A stretch of 64,000 nucleotides of DNA from Bacillus sp. FJAT-14578 (GCF_000504165.1 NZ_AYSE01000006.1:1-64000), one strand, 5' to 3'. Shown: positions 34,272-42,911, counted from the stretch's first letter. The notes: a model not told the origin generated them from the letters alone. Program-made: numbers and translations.

Positions 34272-34982
34272 TTAAAATGATTTGCAGTGTTGTAATTCAG
34301 CTAATTTATGCTTTGAAACCTTAGCTGTCTCATCGTAGTTTTTAAAGTATGCTTTGTACATTTGACCAACTGTTTCAACTCTTGTTAAAAATTCTAAATT
34401 GATGATATAAGACCTGTGGGATGCCATGAATCTAGAATCAAGTGAATCTTCAAAACTGGTCAGTGCTTCATTCGTTTCAAATTTTTGATTGATTGTATGG
34501 ATGACGGTTTTTCTGTCCATTCTTTCGATAAATAGAATCTCATCAAGCGGAATAAATGTTATCGCTTTCTGTTGTTTAATCATTAAATCCTTTTTAAACG
34601 TCAGTTCTTTATCCGCATTCGTGGTAAGAGCTTGTGCCGCCCTCTCCAAAGCAGCGTACAGCCTATTCCTCTCAATCGGTTTTAAAATATAGTCAACCGC
34701 TCTCACATTGAAGGCTTCTACTGCATAATCATCATGGCCGGTAATAAAAATCACCTGTAACGAAGGAAGGAATTCTTTACATGATTTAATCGCTTCCATT
34801 CCGTTCAATAAAGGCATTCCGATATCTACTAAAGCAACATCCGGCTTTTCCTTCGTAACGTAGTGTATCAATTCTTCACCGTTCGCGGCTTCTCCGACAA
34901 TTTTAAAGTTTGGTAAATTGCCGATAAAGTGCCTTAACAATTTTCTTGAGGCAGCATCATCTTCTGCAATCAACACTTTCAT
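34272..34982 (-). CDS. LytTR-family response regulator
   Basis: This 236-aa protein has an N-terminal receiver domain (acidic EDD at residues 7-9, phosphorylation site Asp53 in ALVDIGMP, Lys101 in YILKPI). A C-terminal LytTR DNA-binding domain from about 135 includes FIPLDEILFIER and SHRSYIINLEFL. The start at 34982 follows GGGGGAAT; the frame extends to 35003 without a better site. It follows the sugar-binding histidine kinase gene by about 30 bp and should be its phosphorylation partner. LytTR regulators usually pair with LytS-type kinases, so a HisKA-type partner is unusual. Targets are unknown, and loci A-C are obvious candidates. Confidence 0.88.
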   Translation of the reverse strand: MKVLIAEDDAASRKLLRHFIGNLPNFKIVGEAANGEELIHYVTKEKPDVALVDIGMPLLNGMEAIKSCKEFLPSLQVIFITGHDDYAVEAFNVRAVDYILKPIERNRLYAALERAAQALTTNADKELTFKKDLMIKQQKAITFIPLDEILFIERMDRKTVIHTINQKFETNEALTSFEDSLDSRFMASHRSYIINLEFLTRVETVGQMYKAYFKNYDETAKVSKHKLAELQHCKSF

Positions 34983-35012
34983 CTCGTATTCCCCCTTCTC
35001 CACCTTAGTTCC

Positions 35013-37550
35013 TTATTTGACAGCACTATGAATGATATATGGAGCATCCTCGTTATAAACGAGTTTCCAAGCGTCAAGGATATTTTCTCTCGTTACTTTT
35101 AGAGCTGGAACAGCCACATAGGGCGGCGTTTGTTTCCCAAGCAGCGCGTACCCTGCGAGGATTGCTTCAGCCACTCCCTGTTGATATGGAAGCTGGGCGC
35201 CCAGTCCCTTGATGAGTCCATCTTGTGCAATTTCTAAAGCGACATTAATGCCCAAATCGATCGTCGTAATGACCAAATTATTTCTTCCCGCAGCACGAGC
35301 CGACGCCAAAGCTCCTTCAGCCGGTACATCCCATACGACAAACATCCCATCTAAATCCTGACGTTTAGCAATCATGGCAGACGCTGCTTTCCCCCCATCA
35401 TTCGGACCGGCAATCCCGCTGCGATCGACGATTTGAATGTCTGGGTATTTTTCCTTTATGGTTTTTTCAAAAGCTTCTGTTCTTTGTTTTGTTGCAAAAA
35501 AATCAGCATCATGGTAGATCACTCCAATCTTCCCTTTTCCGCCTAATTTCTCGGCCATGATATGGGCCGACTCGACACCGTTTCCATAGTTGTCAGCGGA
35601 AACGACGCTTACATAATCCTTCCCATGCTGCAAATCCTTCGGTGTATGGTCCATAAACACTAGCTGGACACCAGCTTGGGCCGCTTTTTGATAGGTGCTT
35701 GCCGTCAATACCGGGTCAACTGGAATACTCACGAGGATATCCGGCTTTTGGGCTAAAATGGTTTCAATATCAGCCACTTGCTTTTCCCATTTAAAATGGG
35801 CATTCGTCACAGCTACTACCTCAATGCCCATTTTCTCAAAAGTGGTTTTCAGCCCTTCCACTTGGGACCTTGCCCAATCGCTTCCAGTATAGTGCATAGC
35901 GATGGCTGCCTTATATTTCTTTTCCTTAATCTTTTTCAGCTCCCCCAAAGATAACTGGAGTGTTTTGGCCGAAATAGCCGCCTCTCCATGGGGACCTGTG
36001 CTTAAAATTTTATGTTCTGGAATATTTTGATTAATCGTACTGTTTAGCGTCTCGCTTACGGTTGTCAAAAACTCTTTTACATTAATGGGTTTTGTCAAAT
36101 AGTTGTCAAATCCCTTGTCTAATGTATGTTGAATGTCCTGCGGCATCGCATTTGCACTTACAGCGATAACAGCAATGTCTTTCGTTTGTTCATTTGTTTT
36201 TAACATGTCAAACACTTCATAACCATGCATATCCGGAAGGTTAATATCCAGCAAAATCAAATCCACTTCTTCATTCGCTGCCATTTCTAATCCTTCCTTT
36301 CCGGTGCGGGCTGATAAAAGTGTATAGGAAGGCTGCGCTTTAATAATGTTGCTTACTAGGTGTAAGTTGGGCTCATTATCTTCAATATACAGCAAATGGT
36401 AGTGATCTGCCTTTTCGTTATTTGCCACAGGATGTTCCACCTGTTCACCCCATCGGATCACAGCCTTAAAGTCATTTGGAAGAGGCAGGCTAAAGCAAAA
36501 ATCACTGCCTGTTCCTTTATTGCTCGTTACACTAATTTTCCCTCCCATTAAATGCACAAGCTGTTTCACCAAAGACAATCCAATGCCCGTCCCTTCTTCC
36601 TTTGTGCCTTCAATTCGATAAAATGGAACAAACACTTTAGCATATTCTTCTGCCGAAAGTCCTACACCCGTATCCACAATATGAATAACCTGTTCGCTTC
36701 CTTCCGACTGACCGAAGATGATTACCTTGCCATTTTCCCGGTTATATTTAATGGCATTATCCAGAAGATTAAGAAGGATTTGTTTAAGACGAATGCGATC
36801 AGCAAGTACTAAAATGTTTTGATATTCATCCAATTGTTTATGAATGCTAATATTCTTCTTCTTGGCCAATGGCTGAACGATATTGACACATTCGTTGATA
36901 ACGGTTAGAAGATGAACTTCCTCTATAGAAACTTTTAAATTGCCTGTTTCAATTCTCGATACATCTAAGATTTCATTAATTAACTTTAATAAATGGCTTC
37001 CTCCGTTTAGGATCTCCTGCACAAAATCACGCTGTTGTTCATTTAAAGATTCATCGACTTCTAATAACTGCGCAAAACCAAGAATTCCATTGAGCGGTGT
37101 ACGAAGTTCATGACTCATCTTAGACAAAAAGTCTGATTTGGCCATGTTCGCTTTTTCGGCTTCTTCCTTTGCTTGAATGATGACTCTTTCCATTTTTTTT
37201 TGTTCTGTAATATCGAGACAAGTTCCGACTACTTCAACTACTTTCTCCTTCTGAAAAACAGGTCTTAAATAAGTTATGTAATGTATACCATTAAATTTCT
37301 CTTCATATTCAACATACTGCCCTTCCCACGCTTTTTCGTAATACCCATTTAGTAAACGGACAGTGTCCATATCATCGGGATACCAATCATATAGCGTTTT
37401 TCCCATGACCTCATCTGGAATAAAGCCTAGTCTATAAAGTAATTCACCATCGAAAAAAGTATGAATAAACTCATTGTTTTTTCGTACAAACTTAAAAATC
37501 ATCCCAGTATCCGCAAAGCCTGGTTGTGAAATATACCTGGAATCCTTCAT
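35013..37550 (-). CDS. Cytoplasmic hybrid histidine kinase fused to an RbsB-like sugar-binding domain
   Basis: This 845-aa fusion has the following domains. PAS is at about 15-118 (CLDITEQKK). HisKA has His147 in SHELRTPLNG. HATPase spans about 245-357, with N-box Asn265, DTGVG at 293 and GTGIGLSL at 320. The receiver spans about 385-500, with Glu390/Asp391, phosphosite Asp435 and Lys487. A complete type 1 sugar-binding domain runs from about 507 to 845. That last domain aligns throughout with the mature parts of the lipoproteins at 7757 and 28821, starting just after their linker (KILSTGPHGEAAISAKTLQL), and lacks signal peptide and lipobox. No membrane segment is seen in the whole protein, so it should sense a sugar or sugar-like ligand in the cytoplasm. 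An AGGGGCG site precedes the ATG. The LytTR regulator follows. Confidence 0.92.
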   Translation of the reverse strand: MKDSRYISQPGFADTGMIFKFVRKNNEFIHTFFDGELLYRLGFIPDEVMGKTLYDWYPDDMDTVRLLNGYYEKAWEGQYVEYEEKFNGIHYITYLRPVFQKEKVVEVVGTCLDITEQKKMERVIIQAKEEAEKANMAKSDFLSKMSHELRTPLNGILGFAQLLEVDESLNEQQRDFVQEILNGGSHLLKLINEILDVSRIETGNLKVSIEEVHLLTVINECVNIVQPLAKKKNISIHKQLDEYQNILVLADRIRLKQILLNLLDNAIKYNRENGKVIIFGQSEGSEQVIHIVDTGVGLSAEEYAKVFVPFYRIEGTKEEGTGIGLSLVKQLVHLMGGKISVTSNKGTGSDFCFSLPLPNDFKAVIRWGEQVEHPVANNEKADHYHLLYIEDNEPNLHLVSNIIKAQPSYTLLSARTGKEGLEMAANEEVDLILLDINLPDMHGYEVFDMLKTNEQTKDIAVIAVSANAMPQDIQHTLDKGFDNYLTKPINVKEFLTTVSETLNSTINQNIPEHKILSTGPHGEAAISAKTLQLSLGELKKIKEKKYKAAIAMHYTGSDWARSQVEGLKTTFEKMGIEVVAVTNAHFKWEKQVADIETILAQKPDILVSIPVDPVLTASTYQKAAQAGVQLVFMDHTPKDLQHGKDYVSVVSADNYGNGVESAHIMAEKLGGKGKIGVIYHDADFFATKQRTEAFEKTIKEKYPDIQIVDRSGIAGPNDGGKAASAMIAKRQDLDGMFVVWDVPAEGALASARAAGRNNLVITTIDLGINVALEIAQDGLIKGLGAQLPYQQGVAEAILAGYALLGKQTPPYVAVPALKVTRENILDAWKLVYNEDAPYIIHSAVK

Positions 37551-37766
37551 ATGTTTCGCCCCTAGTTTGTTAAAAGAATATTATGTAGATTCTATCCTAT
37601 GAATCCTTTACTTTACATTTTGTACTGTTTCATAAATACTAATTTAAAGATGATTATTCGTTTTGATCGGATTTATTGCAAACGCTTTACAAACCTGCCT
37701 TTTTTTATTATAAGCCTGACTATATTAGTTAGTCTAATGCGACTGCCTCCCACTCAGAAAAAAAAG

Positions 37767-37812
37767 GTCAGTCCCCCGCTGAGTTAACACTTTAACTCAG
37801 CGGGGGACTGAC
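37767..37812 (-). terminator. Perfect 21-bp palindromic terminator, copy 1 of a family
   Basis: Arms of 21 bp (GTCAGTCCCCCGCTGAGTTA + A) around a CACT loop, followed on the minus strand by CCTTTTTTTT. It ends the MalE-like gene at 37856. Close relatives are at 39816-39859 and 50058-50107. Confidence 0.85.
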
Positions 37813-37838
37813 TCTGAATAGCCTCGTTCTAGCTCATT

Positions 37839-37855
37839 ATTTTTGCACCAGAACC
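37839..37855 (-). repeat. IS6-family-like terminal repeat remnant
   Basis: ATTTTTGCACCAGAACC, the inverted counterpart of the sequence at 11351-11367. It abuts the stop codon of the MalE-like gene exactly. No transposase is nearby. Confidence 0.4.
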
Positions 37856-39139
37856 TTATTTGTTCAATTGAGCCCAAGTTTTATCAAAAGATTTTAGCAC
37901 ATCTTCTTTAGATGTTTGGCCGCCAATGTAGGCTTGTAAAGCTGCGCCGAATTCTTTCGTTGCACCATCCGGGTATTTCGTCCATTCCCAAGACAACGTT
38001 TTTCCTTCTTTAGAATATTTCAGAAGCTCCTCACCTAATAGCCCTATCCCTTTTGCTTCAATTGATTTAAAGGCTGGGATGTATTTAAACTCTTCAACCA
38101 ATGCCCTTTTTCCTTCGTCAGATGAAACCATCCAATTTAAGAAATCTTTTGCGACTTGCTTGTCTGCTTCAGGCACCTTGTTCGATACGACCCAGTATTC
38201 AGGAACACCAACAGCCAACTTGTCCATTGCCTCTGCATCATCGCTAAGAGGCATTGGAATAATACCGACATCCATGTTTGAAGTGATCTGATCAATCATC
38301 GGCTGTGTCCAGTTACCCTGTTGCATCATCGCCGTCTCACCGCTGGCAAATTGGGCTACCTGCGTATTGTAGTCTGTCGTTAGCGGGTTTTTGTTACCAT
38401 ATTTCACAGTTAAGTCTACTAGCTTAATATACTGCTGGAATTTTTCATTTCCTTCTATTTTAGCAATACCTTCATTTAATCCATTAATGAATGCATCCGA
38501 ATCCTCTTGGTGTGCAAATGGAATATTGACACCATGCGTTCCTAATATCCATAGCTCAGCGTATCCAACTCCGAATGGAGTAATCCCTGCATCCTTCAGC
38601 TTTTTCGCTGTTGTCTCTAACTCAGAGAATGTTTTAGGAAGCTCTGTAATGCCAGCCTTCTTAAATAATGCTTTGTTGTAAATAAAACCATAGCCTTCTA
38701 GATTCATAGGCTGCCCATAAACCTTGCCATCCATTGTGATTGGGTCTAGTACTCCTTCATATGTATCCTTAACCCATGGCTGATCCGATAGGTCTTCTAA
38801 TTCATCCTTCCAAGTTTGTGCTGCTCTATTCCCCCCGTTAGTAAAGATATCCGGTTCTTCTCCCGCCGCAAATTTAGCTTTTAGTGAGGTAGAATAGTCA
38901 TTGCCATCGCCTACTGTTTGGATACTAAATGTAACGTTCGGGTGTTCCTTTGTATATTGATCCGTCAATGCTTGTAACTGCGTTGCCGTTTCAGCTTTAG
39001 GTTGATATATGTCAACAACTACTTTATCACCCTCATCACCACCACTATCTTTACTTCCCGATGTACTTTCGTTCGAACAAGCTGTCGCAAATAGAAGTGA
39101 AGTGGATAATACACCTGCAGCTAATGGAAATTTTTTCAT
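37856..39139 (-). CDS. MalE-type sugar-binding lipoprotein (SBP_bac_1), orphan
   Basis: This 427-aa extracellular solute-binding protein family 1 member has a signal peptide and lipobox LFATACSN with Cys21, then an acidic linker. The family core includes 'GEEPDIFTNGGNRAAQTW', 'MNLEGYGFIYNKALFKKAGI' and TAMMQQGNWTQPMIDQI. No permease or ATPase gene accompanies it. It probably delivers a disaccharide or oligosaccharide to a CUT1 importer elsewhere, or acts as an external co-sensor. It is a clear paralogue of the protein at 55001-56284. Its ATG overlaps the stop of a 39-codon LacI headpiece ORF by four bases, and no strong ribosome binding site is seen, so expression may depend on coupling. Confidence 0.88.
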   Translation of the reverse strand: MKKFPLAAGVLSTSLLFATACSNESTSGSKDSGGDEGDKVVVDIYQPKAETATQLQALTDQYTKEHPNVTFSIQTVGDGNDYSTSLKAKFAAGEEPDIFTNGGNRAAQTWKDELEDLSDQPWVKDTYEGVLDPITMDGKVYGQPMNLEGYGFIYNKALFKKAGITELPKTFSELETTAKKLKDAGITPFGVGYAELWILGTHGVNIPFAHQEDSDAFINGLNEGIAKIEGNEKFQQYIKLVDLTVKYGNKNPLTTDYNTQVAQFASGETAMMQQGNWTQPMIDQITSNMDVGIIPMPLSDDAEAMDKLAVGVPEYWVVSNKVPEADKQVAKDFLNWMVSSDEGKRALVEEFKYIPAFKSIEAKGIGLLGEELLKYSKEGKTLSWEWTKYPDGATKEFGAALQAYIGGQTSKEDVLKSFDKTWAQLNK

Positions 39140-39255
39140 TTTATCACTTTTTCTCTTACTTGTGGACTCATCGGTTTGCTTTGATTGAGCACCCTTGAAA
39201 CCGTTGCTATTGATACATTTGCTCTTTTAGCAACATCTTTAATTGTAATACTCAT
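39136..39255 (-). pseudogene. LacI-family headpiece stub (39 codons)
   Basis: ATG after GGGTGAT opens a frame encoding MSITIKDVAKRANVSIATVS, then RVLNQSKPMSPQVREKVIK and a stop that overlaps the downstream ATG as ATGA. This is the helix-turn-helix part of a LacI regulator without hinge or effector domain. It is most likely the remains of a regulator deleted when the MalE-like gene was joined to it. A short DNA-binding peptide or leader function is possible. Confidence 0.75.
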
Positions 39256-39506
39256 CGATATCACCCTATAAACCTTTATCATTTTAGCCAATAAGACTCC
39301 TGCCTCCATTTGCGTGAAGAGCGCAGCCTAGCAAATAGGGCAGAGAAGAATTGGCTTTCTGAGATATACGAACATATGTTTATGTAGTATAATCTTCCTG
39401 TACAGACTACACTTTGAAAACTGAACATATGAGGTTGGTACGAGAAAGGCTTCGTACCGTAAAATGTTCAAGCAACACTCGCCGAAGTTGTCAAAACCAA
39501 GCTAAA

Positions 39507-39790
39507 GTATTAACACGGCGAGGAGCTGCCTGAAACTCCTGATTGTTATGGGATGGAGTGCTTTATAATGGAAAAATAAAAAACCCCGGTCAGAGAGAAC
39601 CGGGAGCAAAGCTGAAGCCATCTTAATTAAAGGGGTGGTTGTTGCATGATTCTTTTTCCCCTTTTGAACATTTCTAAACTGGTTTTTTAAATTTTTGTCA
39701 AAAATTTTTTTAATGTCTTAATAAGCCTAACCAACTTTACCTCAGCAGCTTTTTGTTGTACTCAAGTTCGGCTAAAGGCTTTGATACATG
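39507..39790. repeat. Intergenic repeat unit, copy 1
   Basis: After a half palindrome (CTAAAGTATTAACACGGCGA) comes a stretch with CTGAAACTCCTGATTGTTAT, GGGATGGAGT, a CCCGGTC...ACCGGGAGC hairpin, CCCCTTTTGAACATTTCTAA and CGGCTAAAGGCTTTGATACA. Nearly the same order of motifs recurs at 45003-45253. It contains no ORF. The adjoining 39256-39506 also shows no gene. Confidence 0.6.
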
Positions 39791-39815
39791 TCCTTCTGCC
39801 TCAGACGTGAAAAGA

Positions 39816-39859
39816 CCAGTCCCCCGTCATGTTAACACTTTAACTCAACGGGGGACTGG
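39816..39859 (-). terminator. Palindromic terminator, copy 2 of a family
   Basis: CCAGTCCCCCGTC and a slightly mismatched inverse surround the same CACT core. CTTTT follows on the minus strand. It lies 46 bp after the metQ stop. Confidence 0.75.
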
Positions 39860-39904
39860 CCCTGAACATGAAATTTGAACAGCCGTCTCCTTATAGGATG
39901 TTAC

Positions 39905-40735
39905 TTATTTCTCCATCCATTCAGGCTTTCCAAATCCTTTGAATTCTTCATCAATCACTTTCTCAAAGTCTTCTGATTCTACAACCTCTTTTATATCTTT
40001 TGCTAGTTGAGAACCTTCATTATCTGCTTTTACAGCCACGATATTGCGGTAAGGATCCAGCATATTTTCAAGAGCTAATGCACTAAGCAAGTCCATTTTC
40101 GCTGCCAGCGCAAAGTTTCCAGGTACGGCTGCTAAATCCGCACTTTCAACTGAACGAGGAAGCTGGCCTGCTTCAATCGGCTGGAATACTAAATTTTTCT
40201 TATTTTCTACGACATCTTTTTCAGAAACCGTAAGCGGATCTGCCTTCTCATCAAGTTTGATTAAACCCTCAGCCTGCAATGTATTGAAAGCACGAGCTGC
40301 ATTCGTTGGGTCATTTGGAACGGTAACGGTTGCTCCGTCTTTTACTTCATCTAAAGACTTATACGTGTTTGAGTAGATTCCCATCGGTGCTGTCGGAACC
40401 GAAATTAATGCCGTTAAGTCCATGTTATTTTCCTTTTCAAAATTCTCAAGGTAAATCGTGTGCTGGAACAGGTTCGCCTGAATATCACCTTGATCTAACG
40501 CCATATTAGGTTGGATATAATCACTGAATTCTACAATCTCGACTGTATATCCCTTTTCTTCCAACTCCGGTGCAATAGCTTTCTTCACCATATCACTATA
40601 AGGACCGGCAGTCGCACCAAATTTAACTTCTTTCGTATCTGTTTGTGCCTCCTCGCTGCCGCCTGAGTTACCACAAGCTGATAAAGCTCCCGCAACGAAT
40701 AATGGAATAAAAGCTTTGAGCCATTTTTTCATCAT
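39905..40735 (-). CDS. metQ: Methionine ABC transporter substrate-binding lipoprotein
   Basis: This 276-aa NLPA/MetQ lipoprotein has a signal peptide and lipobox GALSACGN. Family stretches include KFGATAGPYSDMV, VEIVEFSDYIQPN, 'GDIQANLFQHTIYLENF' and VTVPNDPTNAARA. It binds methionine outside the membrane for the MetN-MetI importer encoded upstream, with an 18-bp gap after metI. The operon lies under a SAM riboswitch. Confidence 0.93.
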   Translation of the reverse strand: MMKKWLKAFIPLFVAGALSACGNSGGSEEAQTDTKEVKFGATAGPYSDMVKKAIAPELEEKGYTVEIVEFSDYIQPNMALDQGDIQANLFQHTIYLENFEKENNMDLTALISVPTAPMGIYSNTYKSLDEVKDGATVTVPNDPTNAARAFNTLQAEGLIKLDEKADPLTVSEKDVVENKKNLVFQPIEAGQLPRSVESADLAAVPGNFALAAKMDLLSALALENMLDPYRNIVAVKADNEGSQLAKDIKEVVESEDFEKVIDEEFKGFGKPEWMEK

Positions 40736-40752
40736 ATTCTCCCTCTTTCTCT

Positions 40753-41424
40753 TTATCTTTTATCTACAACTTTGGCAATAGAATCACCTAGAAGCTGAAC
40801 AACTTGAACTAGAACAATTAAGATGACAACTGTTGCAATCATAATCGTATTGTCATATCGATAATAACCAAAGCGAATGGCCAAATCCCCGATTCCGCCG
40901 CCGCCGACAGTACCTGCCATGGCTGAAAATCCTATTAAACTAATAAGCGTTAATGTAATACCCGAAATAATCCCAGATTTGGCTTCAAGCAACAATACAT
41001 CCTTTATGATCATCCACGGAGTGGCACCGGCAGCAACGGCTGCTTCAATGACTCCGTTATCGATTTCCCTTAAAGCAGTCTCCACAATTCGGGCAAAAAA
41101 TGGGATGGCTGCAACGGAAAGAGAAACACTTGCTGCAGTGGGTCCGATGGTTGTACCGACCAAAAACTTTGTAAATGGAAGTAACGCAACCAATAAAATA
41201 ATAAATGGAACCGACCGCACCATATTCACCACAAAATCTAATACCGTTTTGGCTAAACGATTTTCAAAAAATAAACCCTTGTCAGTGACATATAATAAAA
41301 TCCCGATTGGCAGCCCGATTACAACCGAGACTACTAGAGAGATCGTAATCATATAAATCGTTTGAATAAACGCTTGGTTTATATCAGGAATCAGTTCGAT
41401 AAGATGATTGAAATCAAAGCCCAT
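40753..41424 (-). CDS. metI: Methionine ABC transporter permease
   Basis: This permease of about 223 aa has five to six membrane segments. The inner-membrane coupling motif is in 'ETALREIDNGVIEAAVAAGA', and the start MGFDFNHLIELIPDINQAF is typical of MetI/MetP. GGAGGTG lies upstream of the ATG at 41424, which is within the 3' end of metN. The frame stays open to 41460 but without a site. Confidence 0.92.
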   Translation of the reverse strand: MGFDFNHLIELIPDINQAFIQTIYMITISLVVSVVIGLPIGILLYVTDKGLFFENRLAKTVLDFVVNMVRSVPFIILLVALLPFTKFLVGTTIGPTAASVSLSVAAIPFFARIVETALREIDNGVIEAAVAAGATPWMIIKDVLLLEAKSGIISGITLTLISLIGFSAMAGTVGGGGIGDLAIRFGYYRYDNTIMIATVVILIVLVQVVQLLGDSIAKVVDKR

Positions 41425-42427
41425 CACGTAACACCTCCACTTGCGCTTCCCGTTTTTCAATATACTGAAGGGCGGTTTTGATTTCTTCTTTTTGTCCTTT
41501 TAGTTCCATAATGAAGATACCAAGCGGCATTTCTTGAATATATTCAATGGAACCGTGAAGAAAGTTGCCTTTTACATTAAATTCCTGAAGCGTATCTGAA
41601 ATAATTCCTTCACCCGCGATTTTCCCTTTGAACATGATCTTCACAATCGGTCCTTCACAACGGCTTACAATAGCCTCAGGTACTTCAAAGGAAACGACAC
41701 TTTCGATAAACTCTTTTGTCAATTCGTTCTTTGGATCGGCGAAGATATCATAGACAGAGCCTTCTTCAATGACCTTTCCACCCTGCATGATGGCCATTCG
41801 GTTGCAAATTTCCTTTACAACATCCATTTCATGGGTAATTAACACAATGGTAATGTTGAGTTCTTTATTGATCTTTTTCAATAAATTCAAAATTGACTTG
41901 GTCGTCTTTGGATCCAAAGCAGATGTAGCTTCATCACATAAGAGCACACTCGGGTTATTGGCAAGCGCCCTTGCAATCGCAACCCGTTGTTTTTGTCCGC
42001 CGCTCAGCTGTGCCGGGTAGACATCTCTTTTATCGGAAAGACCCACCATTTCGAGCAGTTCCTCTACCCGCCCTTTTATTTGATCGGCCGGCATTTTGGC
42101 AGCCTTTAAAGCAAACGCAATGTTCTCAAACACGGTTTTTTGACTAATTAAATAAAAGTGCTGGAAAATCATGCCGATTTTTAACCTTGCCACACGCAAG
42201 TTTTCACCTTTTAAAGATGTTAAATCAGTCCCATCCACCATAATCGTTCCGGATGTAGGCCTCTCCAATAAATTAATACAACGGAGCAAGGAGCTTTTTC
42301 CGGCACCGGAATATCCTACAATCCCATAGATTTCTCCTTCTTGAATGGTGACCGAAACATCATCCACACCTTTGACTAACCCATTTTTAGTTTTGTAAAC
42401 CTTCGAAAGATTTTGAATTTCAATCAT
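41414..42427 (-). CDS. metN: Methionine ABC transporter ATPase
   Basis: This 337-aa ATPase has Walker A GYSGAGKSS at about 38-46, the ABC signature LSGGQKQR, Walker B VLLCDEATSALDP and a C-terminal NIL/ACT-like regulatory domain (from about 255) found in MetN proteins. In relatives that domain senses intracellular methionine. It is the first gene of metNIQ, 170 bp downstream of the riboswitch terminator. Confidence 0.94.
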   Translation of the reverse strand: MIEIQNLSKVYKTKNGLVKGVDDVSVTIQEGEIYGIVGYSGAGKSSLLRCINLLERPTSGTIMVDGTDLTSLKGENLRVARLKIGMIFQHFYLISQKTVFENIAFALKAAKMPADQIKGRVEELLEMVGLSDKRDVYPAQLSGGQKQRVAIARALANNPSVLLCDEATSALDPKTTKSILNLLKKINKELNITIVLITHEMDVVKEICNRMAIMQGGKVIEEGSVYDIFADPKNELTKEFIESVVSFEVPEAIVSRCEGPIVKIMFKGKIAGEGIISDTLQEFNVKGNFLHGSIEYIQEMPLGIFIMELKGQKEEIKTALQYIEKREAQVEVLRDGL

Positions 42428-42597
42428 ATGATGACCTCATTTTCTCTAAAGCTAGTATTTCTGAACGAGTTGTTCTCGAGAGTATGACATATACAGGAGG
42501 TCAGCCTCTTTGACAATATATTCAAAACCATATAGTTATGGCTTCATAATTAAAAGACTTGTTCAAAGAATCCGTTGGCAACCCATCATTCAAACAA

Positions 42598-42630
42598 AAA
42601 AATGCCCCTTTCAACTGAAAAGAGCATCGA
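42598..42630 (-). terminator. Riboswitch expression-platform terminator
   Basis: On the minus strand GCTCTTTTC pairs with GAAAGGGGC (including G-U pairs) and is followed by TTTTTTT. It lies about 20 bp after the SAM aptamer and should form when SAM is bound. Confidence 0.85.
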
Positions 42631-42649
42631 AACATACTATATATTTCGA

Positions 42650-42751
42650 CTTATCTTTCAGAATGAAAGCCATTCTGCAGGAATTGGCACCTTCCCAATA
42701 AGGGGGTTGCCGGACGTCATAGGGCCTAGTCCCTCGGTCTCTCTCGATAAG
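42650..42751 (-). ncRNA. SAM-I (S-box) riboswitch of metNIQ
   Basis: On the minus strand the hallmark elements appear in order: CTTATCGAGAGAGACCGAGG, GACTAGGCCCTATGACGTCC, GGCAACC, then AAGGTGCCAATTCCTGC and a closing GATAAG that pairs with the opening CTTATC. These are the conserved S-box P1, kink-turn and core sequences. It should shut off the methionine importer when S-adenosylmethionine is plentiful. The rest of 42428-42911 holds only the leader. Confidence 0.95.
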
Positions 42752-42911
42752 TATATGGATATAATGAACTATCTAGATAATACAAGGATATTATCCCTTT
42801 GTCAACCAAAAAATAGCATTTTACATTCTACATACAAAAGTAAAGCATGGAGTTCTTCAGCAAATGAAGTATACTTGTATAAACCAAAATAAATAACGAT
42901 GCCCTCATTTA

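Noticed and set aside
11351..37855. The whole 26-kb stretch as one composite transposon
   Set aside because: Only two 17-bp end-like sequences support it. No transposase or target duplication is visible, so I report just the ends.
39255..39655. rRNA or tRNA fragment suggested by CTTTGAAAACTGAACA near 39410
   Set aside because: This phrase resembles spacer sequence next to Bacillus rRNA genes, but no conserved rRNA or tRNA sequence flanks it.
42510..42892. Plus-strand frames upstream of metN
   Set aside because: They lie across the SAM riboswitch and its terminator, which explain the region fully.
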